Assembly: GCA_001898485.1 (NCBI GenBank)
Contig: MKTY01000027.1
Location: 124,001 to 188,000 of the forward strand
Origin: Sphingobacteriales bacterium 46-32
Lineage (GTDB): Bacteria; Bacteroidota; Bacteroidia; Chitinophagales; Chitinophagaceae
Direction of reading: 5' to 3'
DNA: 64,000 nucleotides
Below the pieces are notes generated by a model. The model searched no databases and was not told where the DNA came from. It worked only from the letters and a program-made list of their open reading frames with translations. Below are positions 26,720 to 35,799 of this stretch, piece after piece. Position 1 is the stretch's first letter. Every line of letters starts with the position of its first letter. The position numbers were made by a program, and so were the translations under genes.

Positions 26720-27454
26720 ATGAAAAAGCTTTTAATATACGTACTGCTGCTGGTGGCTTACCTGCCCCTGCGTGCGCAGCAGATTTTTGCTGAAAAAGTA
26801 AGCATCGAATTTGATAAGACAGTGGCTGTAAAACAACTTATTAAGGAAATAGAGCCAGAGTGGTTCGAGTCAATTAAAAACAGCCTGCCCAACAGCCTGG
26901 TGAGTAAATTCAGCTTTATAAGTGATGGTACACGGTCTTATTACAAAAGAGTCAAAGAACCCGATATTCCCCGCGGCATGTGGTATGAGCCATTTGCGGA
27001 TGATAATAAAGTGTACAATGATTACACAGCAGGTACCACTGTAACGCAGAAACCCGTTTTTGAAGAGACATTCCTGGTTCAGGACAGCCTGCAGAAAATC
27101 CGCTGGAAGATTACCAGTGACACCCGCAATATTGCCGGTTTTGAATGCCGTAAGGCGGTTGGTATTATGTATGATACGGTGGCAGTATTTGCCTTTTATA
27201 CCGATGAGATCATGGTTTCGGGTGGCCCGGAAGGCATACACGGTTTGCCCGGTATGATCCTGGGTGTAGGTGTTCCCCGCCTGCATACCACCTGGTTTGC
27301 TACCAAAGTAAGTCTGACCCCCGACCTCAAACAACTGGCTCCGGCCAGCAAGGGTAAAAAAGTAGACCGTGCCACCATGCTTTTGCAGATGGACCGCTTA
27401 CTCAAACAATGGGATAAATATGGACAAAAGCTGGTACTTGCCTTTATGATATAG
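26720..27454 (+). CDS. GLPGLI family protein
   Basis: 244 aa. Signal peptide ending LRAQ (about residue 20). The family signature occurs as GIHGLPGMILGV (residues about 174-185), following the conserved GFECRKAVG and the YTDEI turn. GLPGLI proteins are secreted Bacteroidota proteins of unknown function, often encoded next to outer-membrane barrel proteins such as the one just upstream, with which it probably forms an operon. Confidence 0.92.
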   Translation: MKKLLIYVLLLVAYLPLRAQQIFAEKVSIEFDKTVAVKQLIKEIEPEWFESIKNSLPNSLVSKFSFISDGTRSYYKRVKEPDIPRGMWYEPFADDNKVYNDYTAGTTVTQKPVFEETFLVQDSLQKIRWKITSDTRNIAGFECRKAVGIMYDTVAVFAFYTDEIMVSGGPEGIHGLPGMILGVGVPRLHTTWFATKVSLTPDLKQLAPASKGKKVDRATMLLQMDRLLKQWDKYGQKLVLAFMI

Positions 27455-27469
27455 TTTGTAAGAAACTGG

Positions 27470-29359
27470 TTAAGGCTGCAACTCGAATACAAAACTTTCT
27501 CCCGGTTGCAGTTCCAGGTTGCTCAGCTGAGTCACCGATTGGTTTATTACATTACGCGCTTTTGAGAACCCTCCCACCCGCTCCTGGTATCGCTGCCAGT
27601 CGGGACGGAGGGTTTTCTCGCCTGTATTGGCGATCACCATCACCGTTTGCCGCGCATCGTAGCGGAAATACACATACAGTCCGTCTTTGGGTACATACTG
27701 CATGGTTTTGCCGGTAGTAAGCGCACTGGAATTTTTCCGGAAACGAGCCAAGGCACTCAGGTGATTGAAGGCTTCATTTTCACGGTCATTGCGGCCGGCA
27801 GCAGTAAATTTATTCGTGGCATCTTCCTTCCATCCTCCCGGAAAATCTTCGCGTACCAGGGCATCTGTGGGGTTTTTGAAATTCTTCATCAGGATTTCTG
27901 TACCATAATAAAGCTGTGGAATACCGCGCAGGGTCAATAGCCAGTTAAGTCCCATTTTCAGTTTGCTCCAGTCCTCGCCTACTACCGAAAAGACCCGGTC
28001 CATATCATGGTTGTCGAGGAAGATACAGTTGCGTTCAGGACGTTTATAAATAAAATCCTGGGCCAGGGTCATGTATATTTTATTGACGCCATCGGTCCAG
28101 CCCTGTGCGCGCTGCATGGCCGAGTGTAATGCAAAGCAGACCTGAAAGTCGATCACACTATTGGCATTGTGCTGAAACGGCGCCTTCATATTGTTTTGGG
28201 TAAAGTAGGCATTTGCAACGATGCTATTCACCCATGCTTCGCCGAAAATGGTGATACCGGGAAACTCACGTTCTAGCGCAGTATTGATATTGTTGAGAAA
28301 CTGCTCATCACAATATTTATAGGTGTCTACCCGCCAGCCGTCAATACCAAAATATTCTGTTGTCCAGATGGCGTGCTGTATCAGGTAATTGGCCAGATAG
28401 GGATTGCGCTGATTAAGGTCTGGCAGGTGATCGGTAAACCAGCCATCGAGCATATTCTTTTTATCATATGCCGATCCATAAGGATCGAAGATGGCTTCTT
28501 CGCGGTGATTGGGCGAAGTGAACTGCGGCCAGTTGTTGAGCCAGTCGCTGCTGGGCGGATCGAGTACAAACCAGTGTTCCTTGCTCACGTGATTATATAC
28601 TGCATCCTGGATGATTTTGATACCTTTTTTGTGTGCTGCTTTTACCAGCTGCACATAGCCTTCATTGCCGCCAAAGCGTTGATCGATCTGGTAATGATCG
28701 GTAAACCAGTAACCATGATAACCCGCTACCGTATTACCCCATTCGTGCATGAGGCTGGTGTTGTTTTCAATAACAGGTGTCATCCAGATGGCGGTTACAC
28801 CCAGTTCGTTGAAATAGTCCAGATGATTTTCAATGCCGGCGAAATCACCACCGTGGCGGGAAAATTTATTACTCCGGTCGCTGGTTTCATCCCGATAACC
28901 TTTTACGATATCGTTGCCGGGGTTGCCGTTGCTGAAGCGATCGGGCATCATGAGATATACAAAGTCGGCAGAGCTGATGCCCTGCACGCGTGTTTTGCCA
29001 TTCTCCTTATTGCGGGCCATCAGTTCGTAACTGATCTGTACCTGGCGGTCGCCATTACCAAAGCGGAAAAGACGTTTACCCGGTTTGGCCAGTTTATCGA
29101 TGACCAGATCGAGAAATACGTAGTTGGGATTTTCTACCCGGTGTATTTGCTTCAGTGTTACTCCGTCGGCCAGTTTCATGCCGGCAGCGCTGAGTTTGTA
29201 CATGGGAATGCGGTTGGCGATCCCCTCTTCATAGACCATCAACTGAAGTTTCTGATCTTTCATACCTACCCACCAGTTGGAGGGGTAAACTTTCTGTGCA
29301 CTCAGTGTGTGACAGGTAATGAAGAGAAAAATTCCGAGTAAAATATTCTTATAACTCAT
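27470..29359 (-). CDS. Secreted alpha-amylase / neopullulanase (SusA-like, GH13)
   Basis: 629 aa. Signal peptide 1-21. N-terminal beta domain (about 22-115) as in cyclomaltodextrinases, then the GH13 barrel: FVYLMMPDRFSNGNP, DAVYNHV, nucleophile Asp345 in GWRVDTYKY, acid/base Glu374 in IFGEAW, and LDNHDMDR with the third Asp. C-terminal beta domain ends PGESFVFEL. Hydrolyses maltodextrins or pullulan, most likely in the periplasm like SusA. The next gene on the same strand is a maltose-type transporter; spacing between them is 9 bp, so they form an operon (transporter first). Confidence 0.92.
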   Translation of the reverse strand: MSYKNILLGIFLFITCHTLSAQKVYPSNWWVGMKDQKLQLMVYEEGIANRIPMYKLSAAGMKLADGVTLKQIHRVENPNYVFLDLVIDKLAKPGKRLFRFGNGDRQVQISYELMARNKENGKTRVQGISSADFVYLMMPDRFSNGNPGNDIVKGYRDETSDRSNKFSRHGGDFAGIENHLDYFNELGVTAIWMTPVIENNTSLMHEWGNTVAGYHGYWFTDHYQIDQRFGGNEGYVQLVKAAHKKGIKIIQDAVYNHVSKEHWFVLDPPSSDWLNNWPQFTSPNHREEAIFDPYGSAYDKKNMLDGWFTDHLPDLNQRNPYLANYLIQHAIWTTEYFGIDGWRVDTYKYCDEQFLNNINTALEREFPGITIFGEAWVNSIVANAYFTQNNMKAPFQHNANSVIDFQVCFALHSAMQRAQGWTDGVNKIYMTLAQDFIYKRPERNCIFLDNHDMDRVFSVVGEDWSKLKMGLNWLLTLRGIPQLYYGTEILMKNFKNPTDALVREDFPGGWKEDATNKFTAAGRNDRENEAFNHLSALARFRKNSSALTTGKTMQYVPKDGLYVYFRYDARQTVMVIANTGEKTLRPDWQRYQERVGGFSKARNVINQSVTQLSNLELQPGESFVFELQP

Positions 29360-29368
29360 AAAAACAGA

Positions 29369-31036
29369 TTATTTCGATTCACTAACGCGTAAGCATAACA
29401 GGGATGCCAGAAGCAGAAGGGCGCCACCGGTAGCTACAAAAATCGTTCGGTTCCAGTCAAAAATATTTTCCAGTATCCAGTCAAAGGACAGAGCCGTAAT
29501 GATTTCAGGGATAACAATGAAAAAGTTGAATATACCCATGTAGATGCCCATTTTTTCGGCTGGTATCCGGTTTGATAACATGGCGTACGGCATGGATAGT
29601 ATGCTGGCCCAGGCTATACCTACGCCAGTCATCGATAAAAAGAGGGCATATTTGTTTTGGATAATCCAGATGGCAAGAAGCCCGATTCCACCGGCAACAA
29701 GACACATAAAATGAGTCCGTTTTAAGCCAATGCGGTATGCCACTCTTGGTAAAAGGAATGCAACCAGAAAAGTGATGACACTATAAAAGGCGAAACAGTT
29801 GCCACCCCATTCAACCCCATCATTGTATTTCTTTTTATTGCTGCGGTATTCTTCTATAAAAAGGTCGGCGGAGGCTGCTTTTCCGGTTATGAAGTTTTCC
29901 ATGCTGGTCCAATCGGCGGATTGGCCATCTGTATTTTTTATAGTTTTAATTTTTTCATCGAGACTATTAAATGCCGTTGGATTAGCAGCACGGATTTGTC
30001 TGAAATTCTGAAATAAAGTGGTGGTACTGATTCCAACGCCGGCAGGAAAAGATTGGCCTGGGGTGTTGAAGTATTTTGCAAGTTCTTTTTTCCCCTGTAC
30101 AGAATTTGTACCCGTATTTTTTTCAAGTTGTGCAAATGCAGCTGTCTTTACTGCTTCAAATCCAAGATCGGTTTGCGGAGATTGATCCTGGTAACCGAAT
30201 ACGGATCGGGCAATGGTAACGCCAAAGAATATCCACATGCAGAATAATCCCATCCAGGTAAAAAACTGCACAGGAGCCAGTTGCCGCATGATTTTGGGCA
30301 TATGAGCAATGCTGCCGGTTATTTCGCGAAAGCCGGCAATAAAACCTTTATTATTTTTTATTTCCTGCTGCTGTGCCGGATCAGGCGGATATTCTTTTGT
30401 AGTAAGAATGGTATACAATACGGCAGTAAAGAAGGCGGCAGCTCCGATGTAGAATGAAATACGTACACTGGTTGGAATGGCATTGCCTTCTGCCTCATTT
30501 TCTACGCCAAACCAGTTAGTAAGCATATAAGGCATCATACTCGCCAGAACCGCTCCCACCCCTATAAAAAAGCTTTGGGTAGTAAAACCGAGTGTGCGTT
30601 GACGTTGCGGGAGTTTATCGGCAACGAAGGCCCGGAATGGTTCCATGCTGATGTTGATAGATGCATCCAGCACCCATAGTAGCCCGGCAGCCATCCAAAG
30701 GGCCGATGAATTGGGCATGAGAATCAGTGCTGCTGAACTGAGTATCGCTCCTACCAGGAAGTAGGGCCGGCGGCGTCCCAGTCGTGGATGCCAGGTCCGG
30801 TCACTCAGGTATCCCACAATTGGTTGCACCAGCAATCCGGTGAGAGGGGCTGCCAGCCAGAGACCGGCAACTTTGGTAGCACCAAGATGTTCGAAGATGG
30901 CGCTCATATTGGCCATCTGGAGCCCCCATCCAAACTGAATCCCCAAAAAACCAAAACACATGTTCCATATCTGACCAAAACTCAGAGATGGTTTACCGGT
31001 TTCATTATTCCCGGCAGGAATAGTGGCATTGGCCAT
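29369..31036 (-). CDS. MFS transporter, maltose/SLC45-like, with large periplasmic insert
   Basis: 555 aa from ATG 31036. Twelve-helix major facilitator with DRTWHPRLGRRRPYFLVGA between helices 2 and 3, the loop typical of the sugar/SLC45-like group. Residues about 282-410 form a long polar insertion between helix 7 and helix 8, placing it outside the membrane. Directly upstream of the SusA-like amylase, so it is probably the maltose or maltodextrin importer. The frame could extend to 31147, but those codons come from an intergenic repeat array and are rejected. Confidence 0.88.
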   Translation of the reverse strand: MANATIPAGNNETGKPSLSFGQIWNMCFGFLGIQFGWGLQMANMSAIFEHLGATKVAGLWLAAPLTGLLVQPIVGYLSDRTWHPRLGRRRPYFLVGAILSSAALILMPNSSALWMAAGLLWVLDASINISMEPFRAFVADKLPQRQRTLGFTTQSFFIGVGAVLASMMPYMLTNWFGVENEAEGNAIPTSVRISFYIGAAAFFTAVLYTILTTKEYPPDPAQQQEIKNNKGFIAGFREITGSIAHMPKIMRQLAPVQFFTWMGLFCMWIFFGVTIARSVFGYQDQSPQTDLGFEAVKTAAFAQLEKNTGTNSVQGKKELAKYFNTPGQSFPAGVGISTTTLFQNFRQIRAANPTAFNSLDEKIKTIKNTDGQSADWTSMENFITGKAASADLFIEEYRSNKKKYNDGVEWGGNCFAFYSVITFLVAFLLPRVAYRIGLKRTHFMCLVAGGIGLLAIWIIQNKYALFLSMTGVGIAWASILSMPYAMLSNRIPAEKMGIYMGIFNFFIVIPEIITALSFDWILENIFDWNRTIFVATGGALLLLASLLCLRVSESK

Positions 31037-31104
31037 AGCAATCGTATTTTCCGTTAGGTTGAAGAAGCAATATACAACAATATGTAATTTGTACACATCT
31101 TGAA

Positions 31105-31185
31105 AGGTAAAGGGTATAAGATAAAAGGCAGAAGGGTTATCGTACATATAGACCCTCTGCCTTTTACCTTATACCTCTGACCTTA
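31105..31185. repeat. Inverted word arms between the MFS gene and glgC
   Basis: 31105-31136 (GAAAGGTAAAGGGTATAAG, AAAAGGCAGAAGGG) pairs with 31151-31182 (CCCTCTGCCTTTTACC, TTATACCTC). The core AAAAGGCAG/CTGCCTTTT stem is strong and could end glgC transcription on the reverse strand. Confidence 0.75.
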
Positions 31186-31190
31186 TTATC

Positions 31191-32471
31191 CTATATCACA
31201 AAGCCATTCGGAATCACCGCTCCCTTTTTCACTACCACAATTCCATCCTTAATGGTATAAAGCGGCTGGTCGGTGTTTTCGAGATGGGGACCGCCGTTGA
31301 TACGTACGTCGTCTCCTATGCGGCAGTTTTTGTCGAGAATGGCGTTTTTGATATAGCAGCGGTTGCCGATACCCAGCAGGGGAATACCGCGGGCCTGGTC
31401 AAGGGCTATATCCTGCAGTGTTTCGTAATAATCGTTGCCCATGAGGTAAGCACTTACCACGGTGGTGCCATGTCCTATGCGGGACCGGATGCCGACTACA
31501 CATTGTTCCATGCGCGATGCATTGATGATAGAGCCTTCTGCAATCACCGTTTTTTCCAGCGTAGTGCCGCTCACTTTTGCCGGCGGCAGCATGCGGGCAC
31601 GGGTATAAATGGCTTTATTATTGTCGAAAAGATTGAAGTCGGGAAGATCGGCGGTAAGTCCGAGGTTGGCTTCAAAGAAACTGTAGATATTTCCGATATC
31701 GGTCCAGTAGCCTTCATACTGGTAAGAAGCCACTCTGCAGCTGGTAATAGCCTGGGGAATGATCTCTTTTCCGAAGTCGGTGGCATCCTGGTAAAGATTC
31801 TGCAGGTAATCGATGAGCAGGTTGCGGTTGAAGATATAAATACCCATTGATGCCAGGTATTTGCGGCCGGCTTTTTGCATTTCTTCGCCCGTGTCGCTTT
31901 CCCAGTCAGCCAGCACATCTTTTTTAGGTTTTTCGATAAAGGAAGTGATAAGGCCTTCATCGTTCTTTTTAAGGATGCCGAATTCCGGCGCTTCGCGGTC
32001 TCCTACGGGAATGGTGGCAATGGAAATATCTGCGCCGGTGCGCTTATGATTATCGAGCATTTCCTGGAAATCCATCTGGTATAGCTGATCACCGGAAAGA
32101 ATCAGCACATATTCACTGTCGAATGGTGCGATATGCCGGAGGCTTTGACGAACGGCGTCGGCTGTGCCCTGGTACCAGGTTGGGTTATCGGGTGTCTGCT
32201 CGGCAGCCAGGATATCAACAAAGGCCGAACTGAATGCGCTGAAATGATAGGTATTCTTGATGTGGCGGTTGAGTGAGGCGGAGTTGAACTGTGTGAGTAC
32301 GAACATGCGGTTGATATTCGAGTTCATACAGTTTGAAATGGGAATATCCACGAGGCGGTATTTACCTGCAATAGGTACGGCTGGTTTTGATCTGCTGGCA
32401 GTTAACGGATAGAGCCTTGAGCCGGCACCACCCCCCAGTATCACACTTACAATTTCTTTGGCGATTGACAT
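31191..32471 (-). CDS. glgC: Glucose-1-phosphate adenylyltransferase
   Basis: 426 aa. Makes ADP-glucose from glucose-1-phosphate and ATP, the first committed step of glycogen synthesis. The nucleotidyltransferase motif GGGAGSRLYPLT is at residues 13-24, followed by SKPAVPIAGKYRLVDIPISN and the YQGTADAVRQ block. The C-terminal left-handed beta helix ends with KKGAVIPNGFVI. Lies just downstream of glgA on the same strand (92 bp apart), likely one operon. Confidence 0.96.
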   Translation of the reverse strand: MSIAKEIVSVILGGGAGSRLYPLTASRSKPAVPIAGKYRLVDIPISNCMNSNINRMFVLTQFNSASLNRHIKNTYHFSAFSSAFVDILAAEQTPDNPTWYQGTADAVRQSLRHIAPFDSEYVLILSGDQLYQMDFQEMLDNHKRTGADISIATIPVGDREAPEFGILKKNDEGLITSFIEKPKKDVLADWESDTGEEMQKAGRKYLASMGIYIFNRNLLIDYLQNLYQDATDFGKEIIPQAITSCRVASYQYEGYWTDIGNIYSFFEANLGLTADLPDFNLFDNNKAIYTRARMLPPAKVSGTTLEKTVIAEGSIINASRMEQCVVGIRSRIGHGTTVVSAYLMGNDYYETLQDIALDQARGIPLLGIGNRCYIKNAILDKNCRIGDDVRINGGPHLENTDQPLYTIKDGIVVVKKGAVIPNGFVI

Positions 32472-32563
32472 GGCGAAGTACGTTTAATGTATTGTTGCGT
32501 AAAAGTTAAGTAAGAATATTGAATGAAAATGCAGCCCCCGAAAATATTCCTGTGGCTATAATG

Positions 32564-33985
32564 TTATTGAAGTGACTGATAGAGGTCGATATACTGTTGT
32601 GCTGATGAATCCCACGAGTGATCGATGGTCATCATATGGCTACGCATCCATTGATAAAGATCTGGCCTGTTCTGGTACAGATCAATGGCACGGCCAACAG
32701 AATACGTGATGTCGCCCACACTGGCCTGGTCAAACCGGATACCAAAGCCCTGCCAGTCGCCAAAGTCGCGGATGGTATCTTTTAATCCGCCCACACTGCG
32801 CACCATGGGTACGGTTCCATAGCGAAGGGCATACATCTGGTTAAGGCCACAGGGTTCTACGCGGCTCGGCATGAGCAGAAAATCGGAACCGGCATAGATC
32901 AGGTGACTGAGTGGTTCGCTGTAGCCGATAAACGTATTGAAGTAGCCTTTAAACTGGCTTTTCATGTGGTCGAGCTGCGACTCCAGCTGTGTTTCGCCGG
33001 AGCCGAGTACGAGGAAGTTGGCTTTTCCGTGGTGATGGTAGATAGACTGGCTGATGGCATCGGGTAAAAGGTCGGCCGCCTTCTCTCCTACCAGCCGGCC
33101 AATAAATGCGATCAGGGGTTTATCCGGATCGAGCCCAAACTGTCCGCATACCTCCGCTTTGTTTTTCTGTTTCCCTTTTTCTACCAGTTCTATATCGTAA
33201 TTACGTATAAGGTAGCTATCCGTACGCGGATCCCATACCTGCGTATCGATGCCGTTGAGAATACCGCTGCTCTTGCCTTTTTCGTATTCAAACAGGTTTT
33301 CGAGGCCATTGGCCGATTCGCGGAGTTCGCCCAGGTAGCTATGGCTGACGGTTGTGACCTTCCAGGCACATTTTACAGCCGAGGCCATGGGGTTGATGGT
33401 ATTGTTCCAGTCGAGCAGTCCCCAGTTCCAGCTGTCGTAAGCGGGCAGGTAATAATATTTATCCCAGCTCAGCCATCCCTGGTACTGCCCGTTATGTACG
33501 GTGAATACAGAAGGGACAGCCGCCAGCTGATTGCGGAAGGCATAGGCATGCTTCATCATAAACGGGATAAGACCGGTATGATGGTCGTGGCAGTGAATGA
33601 CATTGGGTTTATGCTGCCAGTGACTGAGCCAGTCGCAAACAGCTGTCTGAAAGGCAATGAAGCGCTCGTTATCGTCATCGTAGCCATAGATCTTTTCGCG
33701 GTCAAGCAGTCCATTGATATCGATGAGGTAAAGGTCAAAGCCCAGCTTATTTGTCTTTTCGCGGATCACGCTGTAATGAAACCAGTGTGAGCCCAGGTGC
33801 TGACCTCCTTCGTGCACCAGTTCCCATTGGTTTTGATAAAGGAATTTGGTACGGTACATAGGCATGACCACTTTGGCTACATGGCCCAGTTCGTTCTGGT
33901 ATTTGGGAAGAGAGCCGACCACATCGCCCAGCCCACCTGCCTTGGCCACCGGGTAACATTCTGCCGCTACGTGTACTATTTCCAT
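32564..33985 (-). CDS. glgA: Glycogen synthase (ADP-glucose, GT5)
   Basis: 473 aa. Extends alpha-1,4 glucan from ADP-glucose. The N-terminal ADP-glucose contact KAGGLGDV (Lys15) and the catalytic Glu region SRVEPCGLNQMYALRYG near the C-terminus are both intact; HCHDHHTGLIPFMMKH marks the N-domain. Length is typical for GT5. First gene of the glgA-glgC pair. Confidence 0.95.
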   Translation of the reverse strand: MEIVHVAAECYPVAKAGGLGDVVGSLPKYQNELGHVAKVVMPMYRTKFLYQNQWELVHEGGQHLGSHWFHYSVIREKTNKLGFDLYLIDINGLLDREKIYGYDDDNERFIAFQTAVCDWLSHWQHKPNVIHCHDHHTGLIPFMMKHAYAFRNQLAAVPSVFTVHNGQYQGWLSWDKYYYLPAYDSWNWGLLDWNNTINPMASAVKCAWKVTTVSHSYLGELRESANGLENLFEYEKGKSSGILNGIDTQVWDPRTDSYLIRNYDIELVEKGKQKNKAEVCGQFGLDPDKPLIAFIGRLVGEKAADLLPDAISQSIYHHHGKANFLVLGSGETQLESQLDHMKSQFKGYFNTFIGYSEPLSHLIYAGSDFLLMPSRVEPCGLNQMYALRYGTVPMVRSVGGLKDTIRDFGDWQGFGIRFDQASVGDITYSVGRAIDLYQNRPDLYQWMRSHMMTIDHSWDSSAQQYIDLYQSLQ

Positions 33986-34118
33986 AGTGCTTTTATTAAA
34001 ATGACAATTGCAGTCAAATTAAGTTGTTTTTCCTAATGCCTGTTCGTTCCAATTAAAAATTTTTCGCTAACTGAAATCTTGTTATTTTGAGTGCTTAATA
34101 TTTAAACCGTCGATTGTT

Positions 34119-35729
34119 ATGCAGCAACAGGGCAAAATCCCAACCAACTATGGTGCGTTAGGCACACTGGTGACCGTTTTCTTCTTTTGGGGGTTCATAG
34201 CAGCTTCCAACAGTATATTTATACCTTTCTGTAAATCTCACTTTTCACTTACCCAGTTTGAATCTCAGCTTATCGGCTCGGCCTTTTACGGAGCTTATTT
34301 TTTTGGATCATTGATTCTTTTCCTGTTGTCGAATGTGCTGGGATATGATATCTTAAACAGAATTGGTTACAAAAAAGGTATTATCTATGGATTGCTTATC
34401 TCTGTTGCCGGCGCTTTACTGATTATTCCTTCTGCTAATGCAGACTCATTTCCCGCTATTCTGGCTTCTTTCTTTGTGGTAGCACTTGGTTTTTCGCTTC
34501 AGCAAACGGCGGCCCAACCATTCGCTATTCTGCTGGGTGATCCTGCTACCGGTTCACACCGGTTAAATCTCGGCGGTGGTGTAAACTCGTTTGGTACAAC
34601 ACTCGGACCTATTATCGTCAGCTTTTTCCTGTTTGGCTCACTGGGAGCCGGCGAAAAAGAAGTGACGGTTACCAATATCAATACACTTTACCTGATTGTG
34701 GCCGCTGTATTCCTGGCTGTAGCGTTGTTTTTTGCTTTTTCAAAACTGCCGTCCGGCAAAAATGATGAGCAGTTCGAGAAAAGTAACAAGGCAGCGGGCT
34801 CACTGCTATTTATGACCGGTCTCATTGTCGCCATTATCATAGTTGGTCAGTTGACAGATATTCCGAAGCTTCCGCTGTTGCTGCTGACATTACTGGTTGT
34901 TGTAGGCATTTTGTTTTATTCTAATTCGCAGGCTCAGAAGTTATCTGATGGCTGGGGCGCTATGAAGTATCCTCAGCTTATCTATGGAATGCTGGGCATT
35001 TTTGTATATGTAGGTGTTGAAGTTACCATCGACAACAACTTTGGAGCGCTTCTTAAAACACCTGGTTACCTTACCGAAGCAGGTATGGATGAAAGTCAGA
35101 TATCGCATTATGTGTCGCTATACTGGGGTAGCCTCATGATCGGAAGATGGATGGGCGCTGTGAGTGTGTTTAACCTGAAGGGAATGACAAAGACCATTGC
35201 CCGCATTATTGTTCCTCTTGTAGCATTTGGAGTCGTTTTATTTGTAAACTATTTATATGGCAGTGATGTAAGTGATCTGTATGGCTATGTAGTTTGTATT
35301 GCCATAGCGCTGGCCGCTTTCTTTTATGGTCAGGAAAAGCCGGTTAAGACGCTGGTGGTGGTGTCTCTGCTGGCAACAATCGCTATGCTTATTGGCGTAT
35401 TTACCAAAGGCATTGTATCGGTTTATGCGCTTATAGCAGGAGGCTTATTCTGCTCGGTTATGTGGCCCTGTATTTTTGCACTTGGTGTAGGTGGTCTGGG
35501 TAAATACACCAGCCAGGGTTCGGCCTTCCTCATCATGATGATTCTGGGTGGTGCAGTTATTCCGCCATTACAGGGTTCATTGGGTGATCTGAGCAGCATA
35601 GGTATGCATAATTCTTACCTCGTTGCAGCTGCCTGCTTCCTGTTTCTGGCATGGCTGGCTGTCAAGTTCAAAGCCGTTTTACATAAACAAGGTCTCGATT
35701 TTGACGAACAGATTGGCGGAGGCCATTAA
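34119..35729 (+). CDS. FucP-like sugar MFS transporter
   Basis: 536 aa, about twelve helices. It resembles the FHS family (glucose/mannose or fucose:H+ symporters): VFFFWGFIAASNSIFIPF in helix 1 and the motif GFSLQQTAAQPFAILLGDP with HRLNLGGGVNSFGTTLGPI in helix 4-5. A terminator separates it from the downstream ROK kinase, but the pairing suggests uptake and phosphorylation of glucose or a related hexose. Confidence 0.88.
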   Translation: MQQQGKIPTNYGALGTLVTVFFFWGFIAASNSIFIPFCKSHFSLTQFESQLIGSAFYGAYFFGSLILFLLSNVLGYDILNRIGYKKGIIYGLLISVAGALLIIPSANADSFPAILASFFVVALGFSLQQTAAQPFAILLGDPATGSHRLNLGGGVNSFGTTLGPIIVSFFLFGSLGAGEKEVTVTNINTLYLIVAAVFLAVALFFAFSKLPSGKNDEQFEKSNKAAGSLLFMTGLIVAIIIVGQLTDIPKLPLLLLTLLVVVGILFYSNSQAQKLSDGWGAMKYPQLIYGMLGIFVYVGVEVTIDNNFGALLKTPGYLTEAGMDESQISHYVSLYWGSLMIGRWMGAVSVFNLKGMTKTIARIIVPLVAFGVVLFVNYLYGSDVSDLYGYVVCIAIALAAFFYGQEKPVKTLVVVSLLATIAMLIGVFTKGIVSVYALIAGGLFCSVMWPCIFALGVGGLGKYTSQGSAFLIMMILGGAVIPPLQGSLGDLSSIGMHNSYLVAAACFLFLAWLAVKFKAVLHKQGLDFDEQIGGGH

Positions 35730-35750
35730 TAATGATTTCCTTCGTACATT

Positions 35751-35782
35751 TAAGCCCCGTTGATTAACGGGGCTTATTTTTT
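35751..35782 (+). terminator. Terminator after the FucP-like gene
   Basis: TAAGCCCCGT and ACGGGGCTTA pair around TGATTA and are followed by TTTTTT. It lies 17 bp before the ROK kinase start. Confidence 0.88.
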
Positions 35783-35799
35783 AACCTTAGTACTTCAAG

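Noticed and set aside
28373-29341. 322-codon frame antisense to the SusA-like amylase
   Set aside because: No recognisable domain; mirror of GH13 coding sequence.
31037-31147. 37-codon N-terminal extension of the MFS transporter
   Set aside because: Partly inside the repeat hairpin and without transporter homology.
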